Part shown: positions 34,463 to 41,469 of the stretch, piece by piece
Layout: each line of letters begins with the position of its first letter
Numbering within the stretch: the first letter of the stretch is position 1
Assembly (NCBI RefSeq): GCF_000375485.1
Contig: NZ_AQXE01000008.1
Coordinates: forward strand, 39,756-103,755
Length of the DNA: 64,000 bases
Direction of reading: 5' to 3'
Source: Desulfovibrio oxyclinae DSM 11498
Lineage (GTDB): Bacteria; Desulfobacterota; Desulfovibrionia; Desulfovibrionales; Desulfovibrionaceae
Made by a program: the position numbers and the translations under genes
Notes under the pieces: generated by a model
What the model was told of the DNA's origin: nothing
Seen by the model: only the letters and a program-made list of their open reading frames with translations
Database searches by the model: none

Positions 34463-35608
34463 ATGGCTTTCATTTCTTCCGGATACAATCCTGAAAAACC
34501 GATGGAAAACCGCATCACGGACATCGGGCCCCAGCACTTCACCGAGTTCCTGCAGCCGGTTATCAAAAAGAACTTCGGTAAGTGGCTCTACCACGAAATC
34601 ATCGAGCCGGGCGTGCTGCTGCACGTTGCCGAGTCCGGTGACGAAGTGTACACCGTCCGTGCCGGTACCGCTCGCCTGATGTCTGTGACCATGATTCGCG
34701 AAATCTGCGACGTGGCCGACAAGTTCTGCGACGGTTACCTCCGCTTCACCACTCGTAACAACGTCGAGTTCATGGTGGAGACCAAGGAAGAGGCGCTGAA
34801 CCTGAAGAAGTACCTGAACGAACAGAAGTTCGAGCAGGGCTCCTACAAGCTGCCTGTCGGCGGCACCGGCGCCGGTGTCTCCAACATCGTTCACACTCAG
34901 GGCTGGGTGCACTGCCACACCCCGGCAACTGACGCTTCCGGTACCGTCAAGGCTACCATGGACGCCGTGTTCGATCACTTCACCGACATGAAGCTGCCTG
35001 CTCCGGTCCGCATCGCCATGGCTTGCTGCCTGAACATGTGCGGCGCAGTTCACTGCTCCGACATCGCTATCCTCGGCGTGCACCGCAAGCCGCCGATGAT
35101 CGACCACCAGTACCTGGACAACCTTTGCGAAATCCCGCTGGCCGTGGCTTCCTGCCCCACCGGCGCGATCCGCCCCTCCAAGGTGGAAATCGAAGGTACT
35201 CAGTACAAGACCGTGGCGATCAAGGAAGAACGCTGCATGTTCTGTGGTAACTGCTACACCATGTGCCCGTCCCTGCCGCTGTCCGACAGCCAGGGTGACG
35301 GTGTCGCCATCATGGTCGGCGGTAAGATCTCCAACCGTATCACCAAGCCGGCTTTCTCCAAGGTCGTGGTGCCGTTCCTCCCGAACAACACCCCGCGTTG
35401 GCCTGAAATGACCGAAGTGATCGAGAAGATCCTCACCGCTTACTCCGAAGGCGCCAACAAGTACGAGCGCCTCGGCGACTGGGCCAACCGTATCGGTTGG
35501 GAACGCTTCTTCGAAGTCTGCGACCTGGAGTTCTCCGAACACCTGATCGACGACTTCCGCGATCCCGCCTACTACACCTGGCGCCAGACCACTCAGTTCA
35601 AGTGGTAG
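34463..35608 (+). CDS. dsrB: Dissimilatory sulfite reductase beta subunit
   Basis: 381 aa. [20 protein letters not shown] start. Cofactor cysteines are in [12 protein letters not shown] and [12 protein letters not shown], and the ferredoxin domain is [16 protein letters not shown]. DsrB carries the catalytic siroheme in known structures of the complex. It follows dsrA by 18 bp with AGGAGG 7 bases before the ATG, so the subunits are co-translated. A GC hairpin 20 bp after its stop separates it from dsrD. Confidence 0.99.
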   Translation: MAFISSGYNPEKPMENRITDIGPQHFTEFLQPVIKKNFGKWLYHEIIEPGVLLHVAESGDEVYTVRAGTARLMSVTMIREICDVADKFCDGYLRFTTRNNVEFMVETKEEALNLKKYLNEQKFEQGSYKLPVGGTGAGVSNIVHTQGWVHCHTPATDASGTVKATMDAVFDHFTDMKLPAPVRIAMACCLNMCGAVHCSDIAILGVHRKPPMIDHQYLDNLCEIPLAVASCPTGAIRPSKVEIEGTQYKTVAIKEERCMFCGNCYTMCPSLPLSDSQGDGVAIMVGGKISNRITKPAFSKVVVPFLPNNTPRWPEMTEVIEKILTAYSEGANKYERLGDWANRIGWERFFEVCDLEFSEHLIDDFRDPAYYTWRQTTQFKW

Positions 35609-35627
35609 GAAGCCTTTAGGCAATCAA

Positions 35628-35657
35628 GGGGTGCGGGATTTCCCCGCACCCCATTTT
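35628..35657 (+). terminator. Attenuating terminator between dsrB and dsrD
   Basis: GGGGTGCGGG (35628-35637) pairs with CCCGCACCCC (35643-35652), followed by ATTTTC. The short T run suggests partial termination, which would lower dsrD relative to dsrAB. Confidence 0.7.
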
Positions 35658-35683
35658 CTCTCAAACGAGAAGGAGCGAGCGAT

Positions 35684-35932
35684 ATGCCTCTCGATTTTGA
35701 CGCTGCTAAGGAAGAAATCCTTCAGTTCTGCGAATCCAAGTCCAAAAGCAAGTCGAAGTTCTACTTCAATGACTTCACCAAGCTTTTCCCGGACGCCAAG
35801 AGCCGCGAGGTCAAGAAGGTCCTCACCGCTCTGGTGAACGAAGAGAAGATGGTCTTCTGGTCCTCCGGCAGCACCACCATGTACGGTCTTGCCGGTGCCG
35901 GCAAGCAGTCCGCCGCCGAGGGCGAAGGCTAG
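35684..35932 (+). CDS. dsrD: DsrD, dissimilatory sulfite reductase-associated protein
   Basis: 82 aa with a winged-helix core. MPLDFDAAKEEILQFCESKS start, then KFYFNDFTKLFPDAKSREVKKVLTALVNEEKMVFWSSG, the signature of DsrD. It has been described as an allosteric activator of DsrAB, although its fold resembles DNA-binding proteins. The Gly/Ala-rich C-terminal tail (AGKQSAAEGEG) is of variable length in the family. The RBS GAAGGAG is close upstream. It comes third in dsrABD after a partial terminator and ends before a full one. Confidence 0.97.
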   Translation: MPLDFDAAKEEILQFCESKSKSKSKFYFNDFTKLFPDAKSREVKKVLTALVNEEKMVFWSSGSTTMYGLAGAGKQSAAEGEG

Positions 35933-35954
35933 TCTTTCTCTTACGACGGTAAGC

Positions 35955-35987
35955 AAGCCTTGCCCATCCCTTGGGCAAGGCTTTTCT
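35955..35987 (+). terminator. Terminator between dsrD and the cobyrinate synthase gene
   Basis: AAGCCTTGCCC (35955-35965) pairs with GGGCAAGGCTT (35973-35983) and is followed by TTCTC. The apparent upstream extension of the next reading frame runs through this hairpin, another reason to start that gene later. Confidence 0.85.
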
Positions 35988-36006
35988 CATTCGGGGTCAA
36001 ATCAGC

Positions 36007-37398
36007 GTGTCCATATCCCGCTTCGTCATCACCGGGCTTTCCGGCGGGTCCGGCAAGACCATCGTTTCTCTTGGTCTCTGTCGCGAATTCAGCCGCAGGT
36101 CCATCGACGTCAGACCGTTCAAAAAAGGCCCTGATTACATAGACGCGCGCTGGCTTGGCATTGCCGCCGGACAGACCTGCTCGAATCTCGACCCTCACTT
36201 CCTCCCCATGGAGCGCATTCGCTCCCAGTTCGCCCACTATTCGGATGGTGGTGAGTTGGCCGTTATAGAGGGCAATCGCGGCCTGTTCGACGGTAAAGAC
36301 GAGCATGGAAGTTGCTCCACGGCCGAACTCGCCAGACAACTCGACGCTCCTGTGTTCATGGTGCTCGACGCCACCAAGATGACCCGCACCGCTGCCGCCG
36401 TCGTGGCCGGGTGCGCCACATTTGAAAAGAATCTGAATCTGGCGGGTGTCATCCTCAACAGGACAGCCGGAGAGCGGCACCGCTCCATTCTGGAAAAAAG
36501 TATCCGGACGCATACGGATATCCCTGTCCTCGGGATGCTCCCGAAAATTCGGAACAACCCGATCCCCGAACGCCATATGGGCCTCGTTTCCGACTCGGAG
36601 TACGATGCGGAAGGCTACAAGGGGCGTGAACGCGCACTTGACGCCGTTGCCGACCTCATTCGCGATAACGTGGATATCGACGCCATCCGCAGTATCGCCG
36701 ATCAATCGCCCGACCTTCCCGCCGCTGCCCCTTTGTGGCCTGAAACGACTCCTGAGAAAACGGTTCGCATCGGATACGTCTATGATGATGCTTTCTGGTT
36801 CTACTACAGGGAGAATCTGGAAGCGCTTGAACGTGCCGGGGCAGACCTGATTCGCCTGTCATTGCTTTCGGATGAGCCGTGGCCGGAACTGGACGGGCTG
36901 TACGTAGGCGGCGGTTTTCCCGAGACGTTTGCTTCCGCCCTGGCCGATAAGACCGTGACCCGCGAGCACGTGCGAGCCTTGTCCGAGGCCGGAGTTCCGA
37001 TTTACGCCGAATGCGGCGGTTTCATGTATCTCTGCGACGCGCTGGAATTCGAAGGGGCGACGTATCCCATGGCCGGCGTTTTTCCGGTGACGACTTCCTT
37101 TTGTCCCAGACCGCAGGGGCTCGGATATACCTGCTCCGAGGTTGTTGCACAGACCCCGTTCTTCAATGTCGGTGACGAACTGCTCGGGCACGAGTTTCAT
37201 TATTCCCACTGCGTCGGCGAGGCCGAATCGTCCGACTTCGCCCTGCGCATGAAGCGAGGCGGCGGCATGATTCAGGGCATGGACGGGCTGGTGCGCGGCA
37301 ACACCTTTGCCGCCTATAACCACATCCACGCGCTGGCGGTTCCCGACTGGGCGACACGCTTTGTCGCCGCAGCCGAGACCTGCCGGAGCGGACGCTAG
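36007..37398 (+). CDS. cbiA: Cobyrinate a,c-diamide synthase-type amidotransferase
   Basis: 463 aa. The N-terminal dethiobiotin-synthase-like ATPase has FVITGLSGGSGKT and PFKKGPDYID. The C-terminal class I glutaminase-like domain has GLYVGGGFPETFA, YAECGGFMYL (Cys nucleophile) and HEFHYSHC. CbiA/CobB amidates the a and c acetate groups of cobyrinate. In Desulfovibrio it follows dsrABD and may also make the amidated siroheme found in DsrAB (inference from position). I start at the GTG at 36007, which gives VSISRFVITG; the longer frame would run through the terminator at 35955-35987. Confidence 0.93.
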   Translation: MSISRFVITGLSGGSGKTIVSLGLCREFSRRSIDVRPFKKGPDYIDARWLGIAAGQTCSNLDPHFLPMERIRSQFAHYSDGGELAVIEGNRGLFDGKDEHGSCSTAELARQLDAPVFMVLDATKMTRTAAAVVAGCATFEKNLNLAGVILNRTAGERHRSILEKSIRTHTDIPVLGMLPKIRNNPIPERHMGLVSDSEYDAEGYKGRERALDAVADLIRDNVDIDAIRSIADQSPDLPAAAPLWPETTPEKTVRIGYVYDDAFWFYYRENLEALERAGADLIRLSLLSDEPWPELDGLYVGGGFPETFASALADKTVTREHVRALSEAGVPIYAECGGFMYLCDALEFEGATYPMAGVFPVTTSFCPRPQGLGYTCSEVVAQTPFFNVGDELLGHEFHYSHCVGEAESSDFALRMKRGGGMIQGMDGLVRGNTFAAYNHIHALAVPDWATRFVAAAETCRSGR

Positions 37399-37402
37399 CC
37401 CG

Positions 37403-37696
37403 CTACGCCGCCGAGTATTCCTGTACCATTCGCTCGAAGGATGAGCCCGCTGCTTCTTTGACCTGCACCTCGTGCACGTCGCGAAGCTTTTCCGCCTGCT
37501 TCACCATTTGATCCAGCCGTTGGTCAGCGTTGACAAGGAGTTGAATCCGGCTGGTTTCACCACCGCCAAGCGGCAGGACAAGGATGGCTTCCACATTGAA
37601 AGCCCGTCGTGCGAACAGGCCACAGACGTGGGACATGACGCCGGGGTGGTTGTTGACGTTCAGTTCCAGAACCACCCGGTTTTCGAGACTAATCAT
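37403..37696 (-). CDS. ilvN: Acetolactate synthase small (regulatory) subunit
   Basis: 97 aa, the short IlvN form consisting of one ACT domain. VVLELNVNNHPGVMSHVCGLFARRAFNVEAILVLPLGGGETSRI is the valine-binding ACT sequence. It binds the catalytic subunit and gives feedback inhibition by valine. The ATG at 37696 has AAGGAG 6 bases upstream and overlaps the ilvB stop by 8 bp; a TTG further up lacks such a signal. It lies in the ilvBN operon controlled by the leader peptide upstream of ilvB. Confidence 0.93.
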   Translation of the reverse strand: MISLENRVVLELNVNNHPGVMSHVCGLFARRAFNVEAILVLPLGGGETSRIQLLVNADQRLDQMVKQAEKLRDVHEVQVKEAAGSSFERMVQEYSAA

Positions 37697-39368
37697 TTGC
37701 GGCTCCTTCAATCATGGTGGTGTTTGCGGCACCCGGGGGCACCATCGGGTAGACGTTTTCCGCCGCATTGACGGGAATACGAATCAGCGCCGGCCCATTG
37801 CTTCCGAGAATATCGCGTAAATCGGAAGCAGGGTCTTCTGAATTGGCAAGGTCTGCCGATGCGATGCCGAATCCCTTTGCGATGGTGGTGAAGTCCAGTG
37901 CGTTGCCATAACTGGATGCAAACTTCCTGTTTTCATAAAATAGCTCCTGCTGTTGTTGCACAAGGCCGAGCGCCCGGTTGTCCGCAAGCACTATCTTGAT
38001 GTTCAGGTTGTGCTCCGCGGCGGTGGCCAGTTCCTGAATGTTCATGAGCAGGCTACCGTCACCGGTGAAACAGATGACGCTGCGATCAGGATGCGCCAGT
38101 GCCGCTCCGATGGCAGCCGGAAGGCCGAAGCCCATGGTTCCGAGTCCGCCGGATGTCAGGAATTGTCGCGCGCGGGTGACTGGGTACGCCTGTGCCGCGC
38201 GCATCTGGTGCTGACCCACGTCAGTGGTGACGATGGCATCGGGGCCAACGTATTCCGCGGCGTGTCGGACCAATCCGTATGGAGACAGGGGAGATGCGGT
38301 TTTAGGCAACAGGGCGGGAAAATCACGTTTGAGAGTCGCGATACGATCCACCCATTCCCCACGCTGTTTATCCTGAACGTTTGCGAGTAGATGCTCCAGC
38401 GCGGTCTTGACATCACAGACGATGCCAACACAGTCGGTTTTGAGTTTGCCAAGTTCGCTCGGGTCGATGTCGATGTGAATGATGTCCGCATCCGGACAGA
38501 ATTCTTCAAGTCTACCGGTGGCCCGGTCGTCGAAGCGGACTCCTGCCGCGATGAGCAGGTCGCACTCCTGAAGCGCAAGGTTGGTGTGCTTGGCCGCGTG
38601 CATGCCCAGCATCCCGAGGGAGAGTGGGTGACTGTGGGGCATGGCGCCGAGTCCCATGAGGGTCATGACCGAAGGCAGGGTATTCTTTTCCGCAAGGCGA
38701 GTTGCTGTTTCGGAAGCACCGGACTGCGTCACGCCGCCGCCGAGATACAGGATGGGCTTGCGCGAACGGGAGATCATTTCCGCAGCCCGGTTCAGTTGAT
38801 CAATATCCGGATCGGGCGAGGTCTCAGGCGTGCCGGGGGCGGGCAGCATGTCGAAGGTGACGCTCTGGCATTGGATGTCCTTGGGGATATCCACGAGCAC
38901 CGGACCGGGACGCCCGGACGCGGCGATGCGGAAGGCTTCAGGAATGACATGAAGCAACTCGCGGGCCGAGCGGACCAGATAGTTGTGTTTGGTCACCGGG
39001 ATGCTCATCCCGTAGATGTCCATCTCCTGAAAGGCATCGGTGCCGACAAGGCCGAGGGGCACCTGTCCCGTGATGCAGACGATGGGCACGGAGTCGAGCT
39101 TTGCATCGGCTATGGCGGTCAGCAGGTTGGTCGCGCCCGGACCGGACGTGGCCATGCACACTGCGGGCTTGCCGGTTGAGCGGGCCATGCCCTGAGCCAT
39201 GAAGGCCGCTCCCTGCTCGTGGCGGGCGAGAACGTGCCGGATGCGGGAGCTGCGGCCCAGCGCGTCGTAGATGGGAAGGTTCGTTCCGCCGGGTATCCCG
39301 GCGACGGTGGTAATCTCCTGTCGTTCCAGAAGGCGGATGAGCAGTTCTGCTCCGGTCATGGACGGCAT
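37689..39368 (-). CDS. ilvB: Acetolactate synthase large subunit
   Basis: 559 aa thiamine-diphosphate enzyme making acetolactate and acetohydroxybutyrate, the first common step of Val/Leu/Ile synthesis. N-terminal GAELLIRLLERQEITTVAGIPGG and HEQGAAFMAQGMAR carry the catalytic Glu, followed by ATSGPGATNLLT. The TPP/Mg motif is GDGSLLMNIQELATAAEHNLNIKIVLADN. AGGAGG is 6 bases before the ATG. A 210-bp leader with a Val-rich peptide and a terminator precedes it. Confidence 0.96.
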   Translation of the reverse strand: MPSMTGAELLIRLLERQEITTVAGIPGGTNLPIYDALGRSSRIRHVLARHEQGAAFMAQGMARSTGKPAVCMATSGPGATNLLTAIADAKLDSVPIVCITGQVPLGLVGTDAFQEMDIYGMSIPVTKHNYLVRSARELLHVIPEAFRIAASGRPGPVLVDIPKDIQCQSVTFDMLPAPGTPETSPDPDIDQLNRAAEMISRSRKPILYLGGGVTQSGASETATRLAEKNTLPSVMTLMGLGAMPHSHPLSLGMLGMHAAKHTNLALQECDLLIAAGVRFDDRATGRLEEFCPDADIIHIDIDPSELGKLKTDCVGIVCDVKTALEHLLANVQDKQRGEWVDRIATLKRDFPALLPKTASPLSPYGLVRHAAEYVGPDAIVTTDVGQHQMRAAQAYPVTRARQFLTSGGLGTMGFGLPAAIGAALAHPDRSVICFTGDGSLLMNIQELATAAEHNLNIKIVLADNRALGLVQQQQELFYENRKFASSYGNALDFTTIAKGFGIASADLANSEDPASDLRDILGSNGPALIRIPVNAAENVYPMVPPGAANTTMIEGAAND

Positions 39369-39424
39369 GGCAACCTCCTCGGTTTGCCTCCTTCGGTGAC
39401 CGGCGGCTGCGCATGTTTACCAGG

Positions 39425-39462
39425 AAAAACATCGCCCCCGCCGGTTTGCACCGGCGGGGGCG
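39425..39462 (-). terminator. Attenuator terminator in the ilvB leader
   Basis: On the minus strand CGCCCCCGCCGG (39462-39451) and CCGGCGGGGGCG (39444-39433) form a perfect 12-bp stem with loop TGCAAA, followed by ATGTTTTT. It lies between the leader peptide stop and ilvB. Upstream, CGTAGTAG within the Val codons (39514-39507) can pair with CTACTACG (39478-39471), giving the alternative 1:2 hairpin. Confidence 0.88.
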
Positions 39463-39489
39463 TTTCGCTTCGTAGTAGCGTGGACCCCG

Positions 39490-39585
39490 TTACGGCGCGA
39501 CCGCATCTACTACGCGTACTACTACTACCAGAGCGCCGGAGGCGGACTGGAAGCGGTTGTCGGTATGGATGCTGTCGCGTTTCAT
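39490..39585 (-). CDS. ivbL: ilvBN leader peptide, 31 aa
   Basis: ATG at 39585, TAA at 39492-39490. The peptide begins MKRDSIHTDN and contains SGALVVVVRVVDAVAP: six Val codons (all GTA) among eight residues, plus a further Val (GTC). Enterobacterial IvbL, leader of ilvBN, has the same VVVVRVV core. A ribosome short of Val-tRNA would stall here and prevent the pause hairpin, changing termination at 39433-39462. This is the standard mechanism by analogy; the core sequence match is direct. CCCGAAG precedes the ATG as a weak RBS. Confidence 0.85.
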   Translation of the reverse strand: MKRDSIHTDNRFQSASGALVVVVRVVDAVAP

Positions 39586-39754
39586 CTTCGGGAATCCTTT
39601 TACTTTTTCCGAAAGTAGCATATGCATGAACGCGAAATGCTGTCAAGACGCCTGAAGAAAAAAGATGGCTTTGAGGCAATACTGAGATTGCCAGACCTAA
39701 CGGGCTTTGATAAGCCGAAGCCCGATTACACGCGCAAACAAGGAGAATGCGATC

Positions 39755-40249
39755 ATGATAAAGTTCGAAACCAGCATGGGCGACTTCGCTCTCGAACTCT
39801 ACCCGGAAGAGGCGCCCAAGACCGTCGAGAACTTTCTCGGCTACGTCCGGGACGGATTTTATGACGGAACCATCTTTCACCGCGTCATCGACGGTTTCAT
39901 GGTGCAGGGCGGCGGGTTTACCCCCGAGATGTCCCAGAAGCCGACCAACGACCCGGTGGAAAACGAAGCCGACAACGGCCTGAAGAATGAGAAATACACT
40001 GTGGCCATGGCCCGTACCATGGAGCCGCATTCCGCAACCTCTCAGTTCTTCGTGAACGTCTCCGACAACAGCTTCCTCGATTTCCGCGCCAAAAATCCTC
40101 AGGGCTGGGGATACTGCGTTTTCGCCAAGGTCGTGGAAGGCACGGACGTCATCGACCAAATCCGTACCGTGGAGACCGGCACCTTCGGCTTCCACGAGAA
40201 CGTCCCCGTGGAGCAGGTCGTCATCAAGAAGGCCTACGAAGTGGAATAG
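39755..40249 (+). CDS. ppiB: Peptidyl-prolyl cis-trans isomerase, cyclophilin type
   Basis: 164 aa, cytoplasmic (no signal peptide), like E. coli PpiB. MIKFETSMGDFALELYPEEAPKTVENFLGYV start. The catalytic Arg is in FHRVIDGFMVQGGGF. Substrate pocket residues lie in ARTMEPHSATSQFFVNVSDNSFLD, and FAKVVEGTDVIDQI follows. It speeds proline isomerisation during folding. AAGGAGA lies 7-13 bases before the ATG. It is monocistronic with a terminator at 40273-40303, divergent from the ilv leader. Confidence 0.95.
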   Translation: MIKFETSMGDFALELYPEEAPKTVENFLGYVRDGFYDGTIFHRVIDGFMVQGGGFTPEMSQKPTNDPVENEADNGLKNEKYTVAMARTMEPHSATSQFFVNVSDNSFLDFRAKNPQGWGYCVFAKVVEGTDVIDQIRTVETGTFGFHENVPVEQVVIKKAYEVE

Positions 40250-40272
40250 CGCCGACACCACACGTCAGCACA

Positions 40273-40303
40273 GGGCCGGGGGGAAACCTCCGGCCCTTTT
40301 TTT
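40273..40303 (+). terminator. Terminator of ppiB
   Basis: GGGCCGG pairs with CCGGCCC around a GGGGAAACCT apex, followed by seven T residues. Confidence 0.88.
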
Positions 40304-40319
40304 GTTTCGGAAGATGGGG

Positions 40320-41042
40320 CTAAATTGCCTTGAAGGTAATCATGAGCCCAAGCCCGAAGGCGAGGATCATGGCGGCGCGCCGGAAGATGTCTTCGGAAAG
40401 CTTGCCGTAGCACTTGATGCCGAGAAGCATGCCCAGCGCAAGGGCGGGGACCAGTCGCAGGAAAAGGTCGATGACGTCAGGCGTGATCATTCCGAAGAAG
40501 TAGTGCGAGCCGGAGATGCCGATGCCAGCCATCAGAAAGTAGCCGGCCAGAGTGGCCTTGATTTCGTCCTTGGGCCATGGCTGAGAGGTTACGTAGACGA
40601 TGATGGGCGGGCCGTTCGCGCCGATGCTGCCGCCGAGGAATCCCGCAGTCAGGCCCGTGACCGCGGCCCAGGGTTTGCCCAGCTCTCTCCGGGCGGGACG
40701 AAAAAGGAGCTGGTGGCCCATGAAGACGACGATGAGCAGGCCGAGCAGCAGCGTAAGCGACTCGGGCGAGACGTATTTGAGCGCCCATGCCCCGAGCGGT
40801 AGCCCGGGCAGGGTGGCGATCAGAAGCACCGTCAGCCGTCCGGGCGAGATGCTGCGGCGCACGGAGTAGCACACCGTCGAGTTCAGGCAGAGCGCCAACA
40901 GGCTGATCACCGGAATGACCGTCTTGATGTCCAGCATCAGCGAAAGAAGCGGCAGTGAGATCATGATCGACCCGAAGCCGGTCAAGCCCTGAACGAATCC
41001 ACCGAGCATCACCACGGAAAAAATGAGCGCGTATTCAATCAT
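40320..41042 (-). CDS. TauE/SafE-family membrane permease
   Basis: 240 aa with about eight hydrophobic segments. The duplicated family motifs are GGFVQGLTGFGSIMISLPLLSLM near the N-terminus and GLTAGFLGGSIGANGPPIIVYV in the second half. The family exports or imports sulfite, sulfonates or sulfoacetate in characterised members; many others are uncharacterised. In a sulfate reducer a sulfur-oxyanion substrate is reasonable but not shown. It ends very close (71 bp) to the cyclophilin gene on the opposite strand and shares its terminator region. Confidence 0.85.
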   Translation of the reverse strand: MIEYALIFSVVMLGGFVQGLTGFGSIMISLPLLSLMLDIKTVIPVISLLALCLNSTVCYSVRRSISPGRLTVLLIATLPGLPLGAWALKYVSPESLTLLLGLLIVVFMGHQLLFRPARRELGKPWAAVTGLTAGFLGGSIGANGPPIIVYVTSQPWPKDEIKATLAGYFLMAGIGISGSHYFFGMITPDVIDLFLRLVPALALGMLLGIKCYGKLSEDIFRRAAMILAFGLGLMITFKAI

Positions 41043-41145
41043 CGTTTGAATGGCCTATCAGAGGGGGGAGTGGGGGGCAACAGATACAATGGTCTTTTAC
41101 CTTGCACATGAAACCTATCTTCTTTTATAAGGGTGGTAATCGTGA

Positions 41146-41349
<204 letters not shown>

Positions 41350-41469
41350 CACTTCTGAAAGGGGGCGAATCTTCGCCCCCTTCTTCTTTTGAATATTCAT
41401 TTATAATATGGGCATGTCGGGCCTGTGGCTAGAGTGGGGGCAGTATCTGGAAATCAATCGGAGACCGAC

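Noticed and set aside
33059..35623. An 854-codon minus-strand open frame across dsrA and dsrB
   Set aside because: Antisense shadow caused by codon bias of the dsr genes; no motif or RBS.
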